A stretch of DNA of 64,000 bases from GCA-2401155 sp045047085 (GCA_045047085.1 JASFYT010000026.1:1-64000), one strand, 5' to 3'. Numbered from the stretch's first letter, positions 6,551 through 15,011 are shown. Program-made: numbers and translations. Notes: a model not told the origin generated them from the sequence alone.

Positions 6551-6895
6551 GTGTCCCCAATTATGCGTTGTTCACTTCACAAGGTATGCGGTTTTTTGTC
6601 TAATTCCAATTGGATATCTGACTTACTACCCAACTCGATGCGCTCAAATAAGGGTACGCTTTCACCAGTCGAAATGGAACCAGATACAGAAATGATCTGT
6701 TATCGATTTGGTTGTGGGAGATTTGCCCTTTGAGACGTAAGTAGTGATGGGGGCTAAAGAGATGGCAGCAACTGAGGCTTGAATGCGTTCGAATGCCACA
6801 TTGTGATTCATTGGCAAGACGCATAGGTAATGGGTCAGGATTTACTAATAAATGAGCTCGAATCCTAACTTATAGAATGGTATCTTGAAGGTCAG
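6551..6895. other. Intergenic stretch between divergent genes
   Basis: 345 nt between the SDR gene (minus) and the DUF2946-like gene (plus). Only unsupported frames are present on both strands; no repeat or clear promoter was recognised. Confidence 0.5.
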
Positions 6896-7282
6896 ATGAA
6901 TAGGTCAACAATCACTTGGAGACTGGTTATTCGCACTGTTTGTGCGATGTCTCTTGTGCTGCTGTCTTTTGCCCATCGGCCTGTGGTCACAGCTTCACAA
7001 AACAATATGTCGTCGGTTGAACTGGCTGCCTACGCGCTGCCGGATGAAACTGCATTGTCGTTTTGTCTTTTTGGCGACCTTGATGGAGAAACTGGTGTTG
7101 AGCGGCCTTGTGAATTTTGCCGTGTCGCTGGTTCGATTTTGTTGCCGAGACCATCGGAAGATATGGAGCCTGATGGCTTGCCGGTTTCGGTGGTGTTTGT
7201 TGTTTCAGTCAATATGCATAGGGCCTGTGTCGGGTTTCCACCTGCTGCACCGCCGCGTGGTCCTCCGATAGTTCGTATCTAA
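6896..7282 (+). CDS. DUF2946-like small secreted or membrane protein
   Basis: 128 aa with an N-terminal hydrophobic segment (about residues 10-28) that could be a signal peptide. The middle has a CxxC pair, CEFC, followed by a hydrophobic run, and the end has a proline-rich PRGPP close. That layout is typical of DUF2946 proteins, which often accompany copper chaperone genes; the family call is moderate. GAAGG precedes the ATG. The PCu(A)C gene follows about 100 nt later on the same strand, so the two probably act together in periplasmic copper handling. Confidence 0.6.
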   Translation: MNRSTITWRLVIRTVCAMSLVLLSFAHRPVVTASQNNMSSVELAAYALPDETALSFCLFGDLDGETGVERPCEFCRVAGSILLPRPSEDMEPDGLPVSVVFVVSVNMHRACVGFPPAAPPRGPPIVRI

Positions 7283-7385
7283 CGAATGCCCAATCGGACG
7301 AGATTGTCCTAAATCAAAGTATAGTTTTTTGAACAACACTAAACATCTTGATGATGTTGGATGCTTGTTTTTCGAAGGAAAGATT

Positions 7386-7844
7386 ATGAAATTTATTCAA
7401 ATTGCCAGCCTGGCTATTGTTCTCGCTTTAACTTTTGTTAGCAGTGTGTTTTCCCAAGAGACCAGAATTGGTGACCTGATAATTCAGCACACCACCATTC
7501 GGGCAACACCGCCCAAAGCTCCTGTATCCGGTGGTTATATGACCATCAAAAACACGGGATCCACGTCCGATTGGTTGATCGGTGGTTCTGTCTCTTTTGC
7601 TAAAAAAGTCGAAGTACACGAGATGAAAATGGATGGTGAGATTATGAAAATGCGTCAACTTGTCGGCGGGTTGGAAATTCCGGCTGGCGGTGAGGTTACG
7701 CTTAAACCCGGCGGTCTGCACATCATGTTCATGAAGCTTAGTGAGCGGATGAGCGTGGGTGAAAAACGCATGGTGAAGCTGATGTTTAAAAATGCCGGTG
7801 AAGTCGAAATTGAGTTCGAAGTCAAGAAACCCATGGCTCATTAA
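7386..7844 (+). CDS. Copper chaperone PCu(A)C
   Basis: 152 aa. The ATG at 7386 follows gaagga at good spacing and gives a proper signal peptide (MKFIQIASLAIVLALTF...FSQ); a longer in-frame start 19 codons upstream would bury it. The mature part carries the copper-binding pattern HxM...M...HxM: HEMKMDGEIMKM followed by GGLHIMFM. PCu(A)C proteins carry Cu(I) in the periplasm, mainly for the Cu(A) and Cu(B) centres of cytochrome oxidase. A strong terminator follows. The preceding DUF2946-like gene fits the same role. Confidence 0.92.
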   Translation: MKFIQIASLAIVLALTFVSSVFSQETRIGDLIIQHTTIRATPPKAPVSGGYMTIKNTGSTSDWLIGGSVSFAKKVEVHEMKMDGEIMKMRQLVGGLEIPAGGEVTLKPGGLHIMFMKLSERMSVGEKRMVKLMFKNAGEVEIEFEVKKPMAH

Positions 7845-7888
7845 GTTTACTGCTTTTAGAAGCGTTTACTAAAATAACTGAACTCTGA

Positions 7889-7922
7889 CAAAGCCGACGA
7901 CATTGGTCGTCGGCTTTGTTTT
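7889..7922 (+). terminator. Rho-independent terminator
   Basis: Perfect 13-bp stem (7889-7901 with 7906-7918), 4-nt loop attg, then tttt. It ends the copper operon. Confidence 0.9.
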
Positions 7923-7981
7923 GCAGTGTTGCACAATGATAGTATAAGGTGAGACTCACGTTCTTGAGGGGAGGAGTAGAG

Positions 7982-8332
7982 ATGAATAATAAACTGAGTC
8001 GCAGGGCCCTGGGTGTTGCTGTTGGGCTGACAGTGATTTTAGGCGGATGGGCAGCGCAGGCTGCCGACATATCCGGTAACTACCGGGTAAATGGGCGTAA
8101 CCCAAATGGATCTGCCTATAACGGATCTGTCCAGATCGTTGACAATAATGGTGCCATAGCTATGAGCTGGCAGGTTGGTACATCATATTCTGGTGTTGGT
8201 AGAATTGAAGGTCGCGTTTTAACCGTGGAATGGGGATCAACTGATCCCGTTATCTATGTGATTAATCGCGATGGAACCCTTTATGGAACCTGGGCCAAGG
8301 GAAAGGCTCTGGAGTTGCTTACGCCGAGATAG
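7982..8332 (+). CDS. Small secreted beta-rich hypothetical protein
   Basis: 116 aa. ATG 7982 is chosen because the purine-rich ggggaggag lies just upstream and it gives a clean signal peptide (about residues 1-28, ending AQAAD). The mature part is a run of short strands rich in Gly and Tyr: GNYRVNGRNPNGSAYNG, MSWQVG, GVGRIEGRVLTVEWG, LYGTW. This fits a widespread family of uncharacterised periplasmic proteins in alphaproteobacteria. No ligand residues stand out and no function is claimed. It precedes the Crp/Fnr regulator of the sulfur module by 139 nt. Confidence 0.75.
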   Translation: MNNKLSRRALGVAVGLTVILGGWAAQAADISGNYRVNGRNPNGSAYNGSVQIVDNNGAIAMSWQVGTSYSGVGRIEGRVLTVEWGSTDPVIYVINRDGTLYGTWAKGKALELLTPR

Positions 8333-8354
8333 GTGTCTATTTTCAAATTTCGTC

Positions 8355-8370
8355 CAGTGATATGCCACTG
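8355..8370 (+). promoter_or_regulatory. Perfect dyad CAGTG-N6-CACTG upstream of the Crp/Fnr gene
   Basis: A 5-6-5 perfect inverted repeat 101 nt before the regulator gene, the geometry of Crp/Fnr-family sites. It may serve autoregulation; the half-site is not a standard FNR or CRP half-site. Confidence 0.3.
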
Positions 8371-8471
8371 TCGATATTGATACGTCCGGCATTTGCTGCT
8401 GCACATTTATTTTCTATTCCTACCATTAGCGAAAAACTTGGCGGTACCAATGACAAAAAGGATGCAACCAC

Positions 8472-9137
8472 ATGTCTAAAGACTGGATAGAACGATTTAT
8501 GGGGTTATCCCAACTTGAGGCTCCGATAAAAGCCTTGCTCGTCCAGCGCAGCAACGTCATTTCCGTTCCCAAAGATACGATCATATTTGGTCCCGGCAAA
8601 GCTCCGGAAAACCTTTTGCTGTTGCTTGATGGGACGGTGCGGGTGCAACAACTTTCTGAAAGTGGGCGTGAGATCGTTCTTTACCGGGTTCATGCGGGGG
8701 AAAGCTGCGTGCTGACGACTGCCTGCCTGTTGGCCTACGAGGATTATTCGGCGGAAGGGATTGCTGAAACCGATGTGGAGGCCGTTGCTATTCCGCGTCA
8801 GGTTTTTGATGACTTGATATCGCAGTCGCAGACTTTTCGGCGCTTTGTGTTCTCGGCATATTCCAAGCGTATTACCGACCTGTTTTTTGTTATTGAAGAG
8901 ATTGCGTTTCAGCGCATGGATATCCGGCTGGCCCAGAAACTCTTGGAACTGGGCGCTAAAACTGGTATGGTAAAATCCACTCACCAGCAGATGGCAGCGG
9001 AACTTGGCACAGCACGCGAAGTTGTTTCGCGGCAACTACAAGAATTTCAGCGACGTGGATGGGTTGAGCAATCTCGCGGTACAATCGAGTTATTGGATAG
9101 ATCGAAAATTAATATGCTGGCGGAAGCAAATAGCTAA
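8472..9137 (+). CDS. Crp/Fnr family regulator of the sulfide module
   Basis: 221 aa: an N-terminal cyclic-nucleotide-binding-type beta barrel (about 10-130), a long dimer helix, and a C-terminal HTH_Crp (about 150-210, MAAELGTAREVVSRQLQEF). It lacks the N-terminal cysteine cluster of FNR, so it is not an FNR-type Fe-S sensor. Two cysteines sit close together in ESCVLTTACLL (about residues 76-86). Regulators of this subgroup are commonly found beside YeeE/YedE and persulfide dioxygenase genes, so the pair may sense sulfide or persulfide; that is inference. It lies directly upstream of, and on the same strand as, the sulfur genes. Confidence 0.88.
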   Translation: MSKDWIERFMGLSQLEAPIKALLVQRSNVISVPKDTIIFGPGKAPENLLLLLDGTVRVQQLSESGREIVLYRVHAGESCVLTTACLLAYEDYSAEGIAETDVEAVAIPRQVFDDLISQSQTFRRFVFSAYSKRITDLFFVIEEIAFQRMDIRLAQKLLELGAKTGMVKSTHQQMAAELGTAREVVSRQLQEFQRRGWVEQSRGTIELLDRSKINMLAEANS

Positions 9138-9171
9138 TCCATTGAAATAGTTATAAAACCCTTTGGTTTTC

Positions 9172-9192
9172 CCCAGTTTTTCCCTGGGTTTT
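9172..9192 (+). terminator. Weak stem-loop after the regulator gene
   Basis: Stem CCCAG/CTGGG with a 7-nt loop followed by tttt. Short stem; could separate the regulator from the sulfur operon. Confidence 0.35.
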
Positions 9193-9227
9193 GAGGGTGT
9201 ATTGCGAAAAAACCCCTGTTTGGTGAT

Positions 9228-9243
9228 AATGTCACTGAACATT
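9228..9243 (+). promoter_or_regulatory. Dyad AATGT-N6-ACATT before the sulfur operon
   Basis: Perfect 5-6-5 inverted repeat 54 nt before the first gene of the sulfur operon, geometry suited to a Crp/Fnr-type dimer. Its half-site differs from that upstream of the regulator gene, so a shared protein is not proven. Confidence 0.35.
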
Positions 9244-9296
9244 TCGTTCTCAAATTCTATGTTTGCACGACGAACTTTTAACTAGGAGTTGAAACA

Positions 9297-9506
9297 ATGG
9301 CTAATGTTGGAACAATTGATCGGGTATTCAGACTGGTTGTAGGTGGTGCACTGATTGCTGCACCATTTGCTGCTGATATGCCGATTTTTGAAAATGATAT
9401 GTATAAATATGGCGCGATCGCGGTTGGTGTTGTTCTTGTTGCTACTGCTGCCATAAAGTTCTGCCCGATTTACCGAATTTTTGGTCTTCGTACTTGTAAG
9501 GTTTGA
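9297..9506 (+). CDS. DUF2892 (YgaP-type) membrane protein
   Basis: 69 aa, the full length of a stand-alone DUF2892 protein. It opens with NVGTIDRVFRLVVGGALIA, the family hallmark, and has two hydrophobic helices (about 14-27 and 38-53). In E. coli YgaP this domain is fused to a rhodanese that handles persulfide sulfur. Start ATG with AGGAG 8 nt upstream. It heads the operon; the YeeE half-transporter follows 4 nt later. Confidence 0.9.
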   Translation: MANVGTIDRVFRLVVGGALIAAPFAADMPIFENDMYKYGAIAVGVVLVATAAIKFCPIYRIFGLRTCKV

Positions 9507-9510
9507 TATT

Positions 9511-9942
9511 ATGGAAACAGTGTTTACGCCCGTACAATCGCTTGGCGGAGGGGCATTGATAGGGCTTTCGTCCGTGCTTCTCATGTGGGTATTTGGTCGT
9601 GTCATGGGGGCAACCGGTATTCTGGTGGGGTTTTTCTCACCCGCATCTTTTTCTGACTGGCATTGGCGTGCGAGTGTTCTTGCGGGGATGATTACAGCTC
9701 CGCTCGTTATTCTTGCTATGACTGGTAAATTTCCAACTGTGGATGTTCCTGTTTCCACGCCGATGCTTTTGGTTGGTGGTTTTATTGTAGGGATTGGTGT
9801 GACCTTTGGTGCTGGTTGCACGTCCGGGCATGGGGTCTGCGGCATGGCGCGGCTTTCTCCTCGCTCGATTGTTGCGACAATCACCTTTATGGCAACGACG
9901 GCGCTGAGCGTTTATGTCGTGCGCCACGTGATTGGAGCTTAG
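9511..9942 (+). CDS. YeeE/YedE sulfur transport protein, first half
   Basis: 143 aa, a half-size member of the YeeE/YedE (sulfur transport domain, TsuA-like) family. ATG 9511 is preferred over a longer start that would overlap the previous gene. Four to five membrane helices are evident, and the family cysteine motif is present as GAGCTSGHGVCG (about 103-114). TsuA moves thiosulfate through cysteine relays; here the substrate could be thiosulfate, sulfide or another sulfane. The second half follows 3 nt downstream, and together the two make a full-size pore. Confidence 0.9.
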   Translation: METVFTPVQSLGGGALIGLSSVLLMWVFGRVMGATGILVGFFSPASFSDWHWRASVLAGMITAPLVILAMTGKFPTVDVPVSTPMLLVGGFIVGIGVTFGAGCTSGHGVCGMARLSPRSIVATITFMATTALSVYVVRHVIGA

Positions 9943-9945
9943 ATC

Positions 9946-10395
9946 ATGCGTACATTAATCGCCTACGCAATCGGCCTGCTTTTTGGCATCGGCATATCTA
10001 TTTCAGGTATGGCAAACCCTGCCAAAGTATTAAATTTTTTCGATGTGACAGGTATATGGGATCCTAGTCTGGCATTTGTGATGGGGGGAGCATTGATCGT
10101 CACGTTTTTTGGTTATCGTTTGGTGTTACCAAGGCCTGCGCCGATTTTGGAAAAAAGTTATCAGGTGCCAACCAACCGGCAGCTTGATGTTAAATTGATC
10201 GGCGGTTCTGCGGTTTTCGGCATTGGCTGGGGAATTGCGGGCTTTTGTCCGGGCGGAGCGCTGCCAGCACTTGGAACAGGGCGCACTGAGGTTATCCTCT
10301 TTACGGTAGCCATGGTTGCAGGTGTATTTGTTGCCCGTGGATTAATAAAATTTGGCCAAAAAAATACGCAGTCGCCTGGCGCCAAACGCGCCTAA
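9946..10395 (+). CDS. YeeE/YedE sulfur transport protein, second half (DUF6691)
   Basis: 149 aa with about four membrane helices. Early GIGISISGMANPAKVLNFFD and the later GFCPGGALPALG (about 100-111) are the conserved blocks of the DUF6691/YeeE C-terminal half, the latter carrying the conserved cysteine. Partner of the preceding gene; the pair is a split version of YeeE. The persulfide dioxygenase starts 26 nt later with a good RBS (ataggagaa). Confidence 0.9.
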   Translation: MRTLIAYAIGLLFGIGISISGMANPAKVLNFFDVTGIWDPSLAFVMGGALIVTFFGYRLVLPRPAPILEKSYQVPTNRQLDVKLIGGSAVFGIGWGIAGFCPGGALPALGTGRTEVILFTVAMVAGVFVARGLIKFGQKNTQSPGAKRA

Positions 10396-10421
10396 CCAAA
10401 GAACCATAGGAGAAAACTAGA

Positions 10422-11306
10422 ATGTCTGTTTATCCAATCAATATGGACGTAAAACCACAGATTGAAGCGTTCTTTGATCCGGCGACAAATACGATTAGTT
10501 ATGTTGTCAGTGATCCGGAAACCAAATCATGTGCTGTGATCGATTCCGTTATGGATATCGATTATGCCGCTGGTCGTATTACCTATGATCATGCGGACGA
10601 GATCATTGCTTACATAGAGAAGAATGGTCTGACGCTTGAGTGGCTGATGGAGACCCATGTTCATGCGGATCATCTTTCTGCTGCCCCCTATATTCAAGAG
10701 AAGGTGGGCGGCAAAATTGGCATTGGTAAAAACATCACAATCGTTCAAGACACGTTTGGAAAGGTTTTCAACGAAGGAACAGAATTCCAACGAGATGGTA
10801 GTCAATTCGATAAATTATTTGTCGAAGGTGATACTTATAAAATTGGAACGATGGATGCTTTTACCATGCATACACCCGGTCATACTCCGGCTTGTATGGT
10901 GCATGTGATCGGCAATACGGCCTTTACCGGCGATACGTTGTTTATGCCGGATGGCGGGTCTGCGCGTGCAGATTTTCCGGGCGGGGATGCTGGCGAACTT
11001 TACGATTCCATCCAAAAAGTTCTTGCTCTGCCTGACGATATGCGCCTGTTCATGTGCCATGATTACGGCCCCAATGGTCGCGATATTAAATGGGAAACTT
11101 CGGTTGGTGACGAAAAAGCACACAACATCCATGTGGGAGGTGGCAAGAGCCGAGAGGAATTTGTCAAATTCAGAACTGAGCGCGATGCGACATTAGCTTT
11201 ACCAAACCTGATCATTCCGTCCTTGCAGATCAATATGCGTGCCGGTGAAGTGCCCAGCGATGCAGATGGCAATCAGGTGCTTAAAGTACCGATTAATTGC
11301 CTGTAA
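10422..11306 (+). CDS. Persulfide dioxygenase (Blh/ETHE1-like MBL-fold)
   Basis: 294 aa metallo-beta-lactamase fold. The metal motif is THVHADH (residues 78-84), followed by MHTPGHTPACMVH and FTGDTLFMPDGGSARADFP, then MCHDYGPNGRD, all typical of Blh-type enzymes. ETHE1/Blh enzymes use mononuclear iron to oxidise glutathione persulfide to sulfite. In several rhizobial-type Blh proteins a DUF442 domain is fused to this enzyme; here DUF442 is on the next gene, joined to SQR. The gene lies between the transporter halves and SQR in a tight operon, giving a sulfide to persulfide to sulfite route. Confidence 0.92.
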   Translation: MSVYPINMDVKPQIEAFFDPATNTISYVVSDPETKSCAVIDSVMDIDYAAGRITYDHADEIIAYIEKNGLTLEWLMETHVHADHLSAAPYIQEKVGGKIGIGKNITIVQDTFGKVFNEGTEFQRDGSQFDKLFVEGDTYKIGTMDAFTMHTPGHTPACMVHVIGNTAFTGDTLFMPDGGSARADFPGGDAGELYDSIQKVLALPDDMRLFMCHDYGPNGRDIKWETSVGDEKAHNIHVGGGKSREEFVKFRTERDATLALPNLIIPSLQINMRAGEVPSDADGNQVLKVPINCL

Positions 11307-11331
11307 CCGGCTGGAAACGATAGGGAAAGTC

Positions 11332-13005
11332 ATGGAAATCAAAACAATTTCGGCAACGCTTTCAGTTAGCCAGCAGATCACTGTGGATGAAATTCAGACC
11401 CTTGCGGACCAAGGGTTTCGTTCGATTATCTGTAATCGCCCTGATGGCGAGGGTGCTGATCAACAGACCTTTGAAGAGATCGAAAAAATTGCCATTAAAG
11501 CCGGTCTTGAAGCGCGCTATATTCCGATTGTTGCCGGAAAGGTGAGCGATGAAGATGTAATTGAATTTGATGCCGCGATGCAAGAACTTCCCAAGCCGAC
11601 GCTGGCCTATTGCCGGACTGGTATGCGGTCCGCGACGCTTTGGTCTCTCAGTCAATCCGAGAAGTTGACAATTGCCGATATTCTGGCGGCCACCAAAAGT
11701 GCTGGCTACGATATGGCGGGGGTTGTTCGCCGGATCGTTAATGGTGGTAAAACGCCAACCGATCACGGGGATGCGTCTTATGATGTGGTGATTGTTGGGG
11801 CGGGGGCTGCTGGGATTTCCGTTGCCGCAAGCCTGCAGTCGCGTAAGAACGATCTTGAAATTGCAATCATTGATCCGGCTGATATTCACTATTACCAACC
11901 CGGCTGGACCATGGTTGGTGGTGGTATTTTTGATGCCCATGATACCGCGAAGACGATGGGGTCTTTGATCCCGCGTGGTATCCACTGGGTGAAGGCGGGG
12001 GTTGCAGCGTTTGAACCGAAAGATAATGCCGTCATTCTCGATGGTTGCCGGGTCGTGAAATATAAGCGACTGATTGTTTGCCCTGGTTTGAAACTGGATT
12101 GGCACAAGGTTGAGGGTCTGGTTGATACGTTGGGCAAGAACGGCGTTACCTCAAATTATCGCTATGATCTGGCGCCCTATACTTGGGATTTGGTCAAAAA
12201 TATGAAAAAAGGGCGAGCGCTTTTTACCCAGCCACCAATGCCGATCAAATGCGCCGGTGCACCGCAAAAAGCTCTTTATCTTTCCGGCGACCACTGGTTT
12301 CGGCAAGGTGTATTAAACGATATCGATATTCAGTTTCATAATGCTGGTGGTGTACTTTTCGGTGTGAAGGATTATGTGCCTGCTCTGGAAAAATACATTG
12401 ATAAATATCGTGCTTCAGTGAATTACTTCAATAATCTCGTTGCTGTTGACGGACCGGCGAAGAAGGCGTGGTTTGATGTGGCAAAACCGGATACGCCGAT
12501 TGAGCGCATCGAAGTTGAGTTCGACATTATGCATGTGTGTCCGCCGCAAACGGCGCCCGATTTTATTCGCGTATCGCCGCTGGCAGATGCATCTGGTTGG
12601 GTGGACGTTGATCAGGCAACCCTTCGCCACACAGAATTTGATAATATCTGGTCACTTGGAGATGTGATGAATGCACCCAACGCTAAAACAGCGGCGGCGG
12701 CTCGTATTCAAGCGCCAATTGTTGCTGAAAACCTTATCTCGGATATCAACGGGCGTTCGCCGCAGGCTCAGTATAATGGTTATGGATCATGTCCGCTGAC
12801 CGTGGAGCGAGGCAAAGTTGTTTTGGCTGAATTTGGTTATGGCGGAACGATGTTGCCAAGTTTTCCCAAATGGATGATTGATGGCACCAAACCAACCCGC
12901 GCCGCATGGTTGCTGAAAGAAAAGCTTCTTCCCTTGGTCTATTGGAAGGCGATGCTGCGCGGCAAGGAATGGATGGCAAAGCCCGAAAAAGTCAGTGCTG
13001 GTTAA
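11332..13005 (+). CDS. DUF442 domain fused to type II sulfide:quinone reductase
   Basis: 557 aa. ATG 11332 is preferred; longer in-frame starts overlap the previous gene. Residues about 1-110 are DUF442 (phosphatase-like fold) with YCRTGMRS, its Cys at 94. From about 147 comes a flavin disulfide reductase: VVIVGAGAAGISVAASL, then KCAGAPQKALYLSG (Cys307) and SCPLTVERGKVVLAEFGY (Cys487), which match the two redox cysteines of type II SQR such as human SQOR. The enzyme oxidises H2S and passes electrons to quinone, leaving persulfide on an acceptor. A fused DUF442 may handle that persulfide. The adjacent dioxygenase would oxidise the product. Confidence 0.92.
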   Translation: MEIKTISATLSVSQQITVDEIQTLADQGFRSIICNRPDGEGADQQTFEEIEKIAIKAGLEARYIPIVAGKVSDEDVIEFDAAMQELPKPTLAYCRTGMRSATLWSLSQSEKLTIADILAATKSAGYDMAGVVRRIVNGGKTPTDHGDASYDVVIVGAGAAGISVAASLQSRKNDLEIAIIDPADIHYYQPGWTMVGGGIFDAHDTAKTMGSLIPRGIHWVKAGVAAFEPKDNAVILDGCRVVKYKRLIVCPGLKLDWHKVEGLVDTLGKNGVTSNYRYDLAPYTWDLVKNMKKGRALFTQPPMPIKCAGAPQKALYLSGDHWFRQGVLNDIDIQFHNAGGVLFGVKDYVPALEKYIDKYRASVNYFNNLVAVDGPAKKAWFDVAKPDTPIERIEVEFDIMHVCPPQTAPDFIRVSPLADASGWVDVDQATLRHTEFDNIWSLGDVMNAPNAKTAAAARIQAPIVAENLISDINGRSPQAQYNGYGSCPLTVERGKVVLAEFGYGGTMLPSFPKWMIDGTKPTRAAWLLKEKLLPLVYWKAMLRGKEWMAKPEKVSAG

Positions 13006-13053
13006 ATGAACAGCGACGCAGGTATTATATTAGTGGGCAAGCCTGTGTCAGTG

Positions 13054-13079
13054 GCCTGCGGGATTTAGATCTCGCAGGC
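13054..13079 (+). terminator. Stem-loop between SQR and SulP genes
   Basis: Stem GCCTGCG/CGCAGGC, extended by three more pairs including one G-U, with a 6-nt loop. No T run follows, so it may act as an mRNA stabiliser or partial terminator. Confidence 0.45.
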
Positions 13080-13102
13080 ATTAAATTAATTGGAAGTCAC
13101 TT

Positions 13103-14857
13103 ATGAAATTTCAATCTTTTAGGCGCTATTTCCCGATTTTGGATTGGGGGCGTGGGTATAATCGTGAAACGTTCTCGAACGACATGGTTGCTGCCGTAAT
13201 TGTGACGATCATGTTGATCCCGCAATCGTTGGCATATGCACTGTTGGCTGGATTGCCACCGGAAATGGGGCTTTACGCGTCGATTGCACCAATTATTCTC
13301 TATGCTATTTTTGGCACCAGTCGGGCGTTAGCTGTTGGTCCAGTGGCTGTTGTCTCGTTGATGACGGCAGCGGCTATCGGCGATGTGGCGCAGATGGGGA
13401 CTGCGGGGTATGCCATCGCAGCACTCACTCTTGCGGGGTTATCGGGCGGTATTTTGTTGTTGATGGGAGTGTTTCGGCTTGGTTTTTTAGCAAATTTTCT
13501 ATCGCACCCAGTGATTGCCGGGTTCATTACTGCAGCTGGTGTTTTAATCGCTGCCAGCCAATTGAAGCACATATTGGGCGTGGACGCTCGTGGTCATACG
13601 CTGTTTGAGGTGCTTGGTTCAATCATTGAACATTTGCCAGAGACCAATTGGATAACATTTCTGATCGGTGTTACGGCTACCGCTTTCCTGTTTTGGGTGC
13701 GTAAGGGATTGAAACCCTCATTGCTTAAGATGGGACTTAGTACACCCATGGCGGAATTTGGTGCCAAGGCCGGGCCAGTGGCTGCGGTGGTTGTTACAAC
13801 ACTAGTAGTTTGGCTATTTCAGTTAGAAGGCGAGGGAGTTCGCGTGGTGGGCGATGTGCCACGGTCTTTACCGCCACTGACCATGCCATCATTTTCTATG
13901 GATTTAATCGATGCTTTGATTGTTCCAGCGCTGTTGATATCGATTATCGGATTTGTTGAATCTATCTCGGTGGCGCAAACTCTTGCTGCTAAAAAACGGC
14001 AGAGAATTGATCCTGATCAGGAGTTGATTGGGCTGGGTGCATCAAATATTGCTGCCTCACTCACAGGTGGTTTTCCTGTGACAGGCGGTTTTTCGCGTTC
14101 GGTGGTGAATTTTGATGCGGGCGCTGAAACACCGGCCGCTGGGGCGTTTACGGCTGTTGGGCTGGCGATTGCTGCGGTGTCTTTGACTCCGTTGATTTAC
14201 TTCCTGCCAAAAGCGACGCTTGCTGCGACCATCATTGTTGCGGTTTTATCCCTGATTGATTTCAGCATCCTCAAAAAAGCATGGAGTTATTCGAAAGCTG
14301 ATTTCAGCGCTGTTGCTGCAACGATATTTTTCACTCTTGGTTTCGGAGTAGAGACCGGAGTTCTAACTGGTGTTGTTTTATCTTTGGCGTTGTTTCTCTA
14401 TAAAACCTCCCGCCCGCATATTGCCGAGGTTGGCCTTGTTCCCAATACCCAGCATTTTCGCAATATCTTGCGTCACAAGGTGATCACTGATCCCAAATTA
14501 TTGACTATCCGTATTGATGAAAGCCTCTATTTTGCCAATACGCGCTATCTTGAAGATTATGTCTATGACCGGGTCGTGGGAGATTGCCCGATCAGGCATG
14601 TGGTAATCATGTGTTCAGCGGTGAACGAGATTGATATGAGTGCGCTTGAATCCCTTGAGGCAATCAATCAACGGCTTGATGGTATGGGGATCAAGCTGCA
14701 TTTGTCCGAGGTTAAAGGCCCAGTGATGGATCGGTTGAAGCGGACGCATTTCTTCGGAGAACTAACGGGAAAGGTGTTCCTAGCGCAATATGACGCCCAT
14801 CAAGAGCTAGCCTTTGGCTCGAACGACGGCGATGGGAGCATATCTGATTACCGATAA
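13103..14857 (+). CDS. SulP family anion transporter with STAS domain
   Basis: 584 aa. The N-terminal 420 residues hold about a dozen membrane helices with SulP signatures (MLIPQSLAYALLAGLPPEMGLY, near 38-59; GGFPVTGGFSRSVVN, near 317-331). A cytoplasmic STAS domain follows (about 440-565, HVVIMCSAVNEIDMSALESL). SulP proteins carry sulfate, bicarbonate or other anions. Position after persulfide dioxygenase and SQR suggests sulfite or sulfate traffic, the end product of the module; this is inference from context. GGAAG lies upstream of the ATG. Confidence 0.92.
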   Translation: MKFQSFRRYFPILDWGRGYNRETFSNDMVAAVIVTIMLIPQSLAYALLAGLPPEMGLYASIAPIILYAIFGTSRALAVGPVAVVSLMTAAAIGDVAQMGTAGYAIAALTLAGLSGGILLLMGVFRLGFLANFLSHPVIAGFITAAGVLIAASQLKHILGVDARGHTLFEVLGSIIEHLPETNWITFLIGVTATAFLFWVRKGLKPSLLKMGLSTPMAEFGAKAGPVAAVVVTTLVVWLFQLEGEGVRVVGDVPRSLPPLTMPSFSMDLIDALIVPALLISIIGFVESISVAQTLAAKKRQRIDPDQELIGLGASNIAASLTGGFPVTGGFSRSVVNFDAGAETPAAGAFTAVGLAIAAVSLTPLIYFLPKATLAATIIVAVLSLIDFSILKKAWSYSKADFSAVAATIFFTLGFGVETGVLTGVVLSLALFLYKTSRPHIAEVGLVPNTQHFRNILRHKVITDPKLLTIRIDESLYFANTRYLEDYVYDRVVGDCPIRHVVIMCSAVNEIDMSALESLEAINQRLDGMGIKLHLSEVKGPVMDRLKRTHFFGELTGKVFLAQYDAHQELAFGSNDGDGSISDYR

Positions 14858-14915
14858 CGGTAATTTGAAAAGAAAGAGCAATGCATGGAATGCTGTTTCT
14901 TGACATGGAGGAATA

Positions 14916-15011
14916 ATGCAGCCACGTCGATGGTCTCATTTGTTCTCACAAGGAAATTTTCATGTCCCTTCCAACGCCGCTTATCCCCCGCCAAATTACG
15001 CCAATTCTTGA
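14916..15011 (+). CDS. Possible 31-aa upstream ORF
   Basis: ATG 14916 has a strong GGAGG 5 nt upstream and the frame runs 31 codons (MQPRRWSHLFSQGNF...), overlapping the start of the peroxiredoxin gene in another frame. Ribosomes ending at 15011 could couple to the downstream start. The peptide has no recognisable family, so it may be chance. Confidence 0.2.
   Translation: MQPRRWSHLFSQGNFHVPSNAAYPPPNYANS

Noticed and set aside
7329..7385. Upstream start for the copper chaperone
   Set aside because: Adds 19 residues before a proper signal peptide; ATG 7386 has the RBS.
13300..13572. Minus-strand frame inside the SulP gene
   Set aside because: Antisense shadow of a membrane protein gene with clear family motifs.
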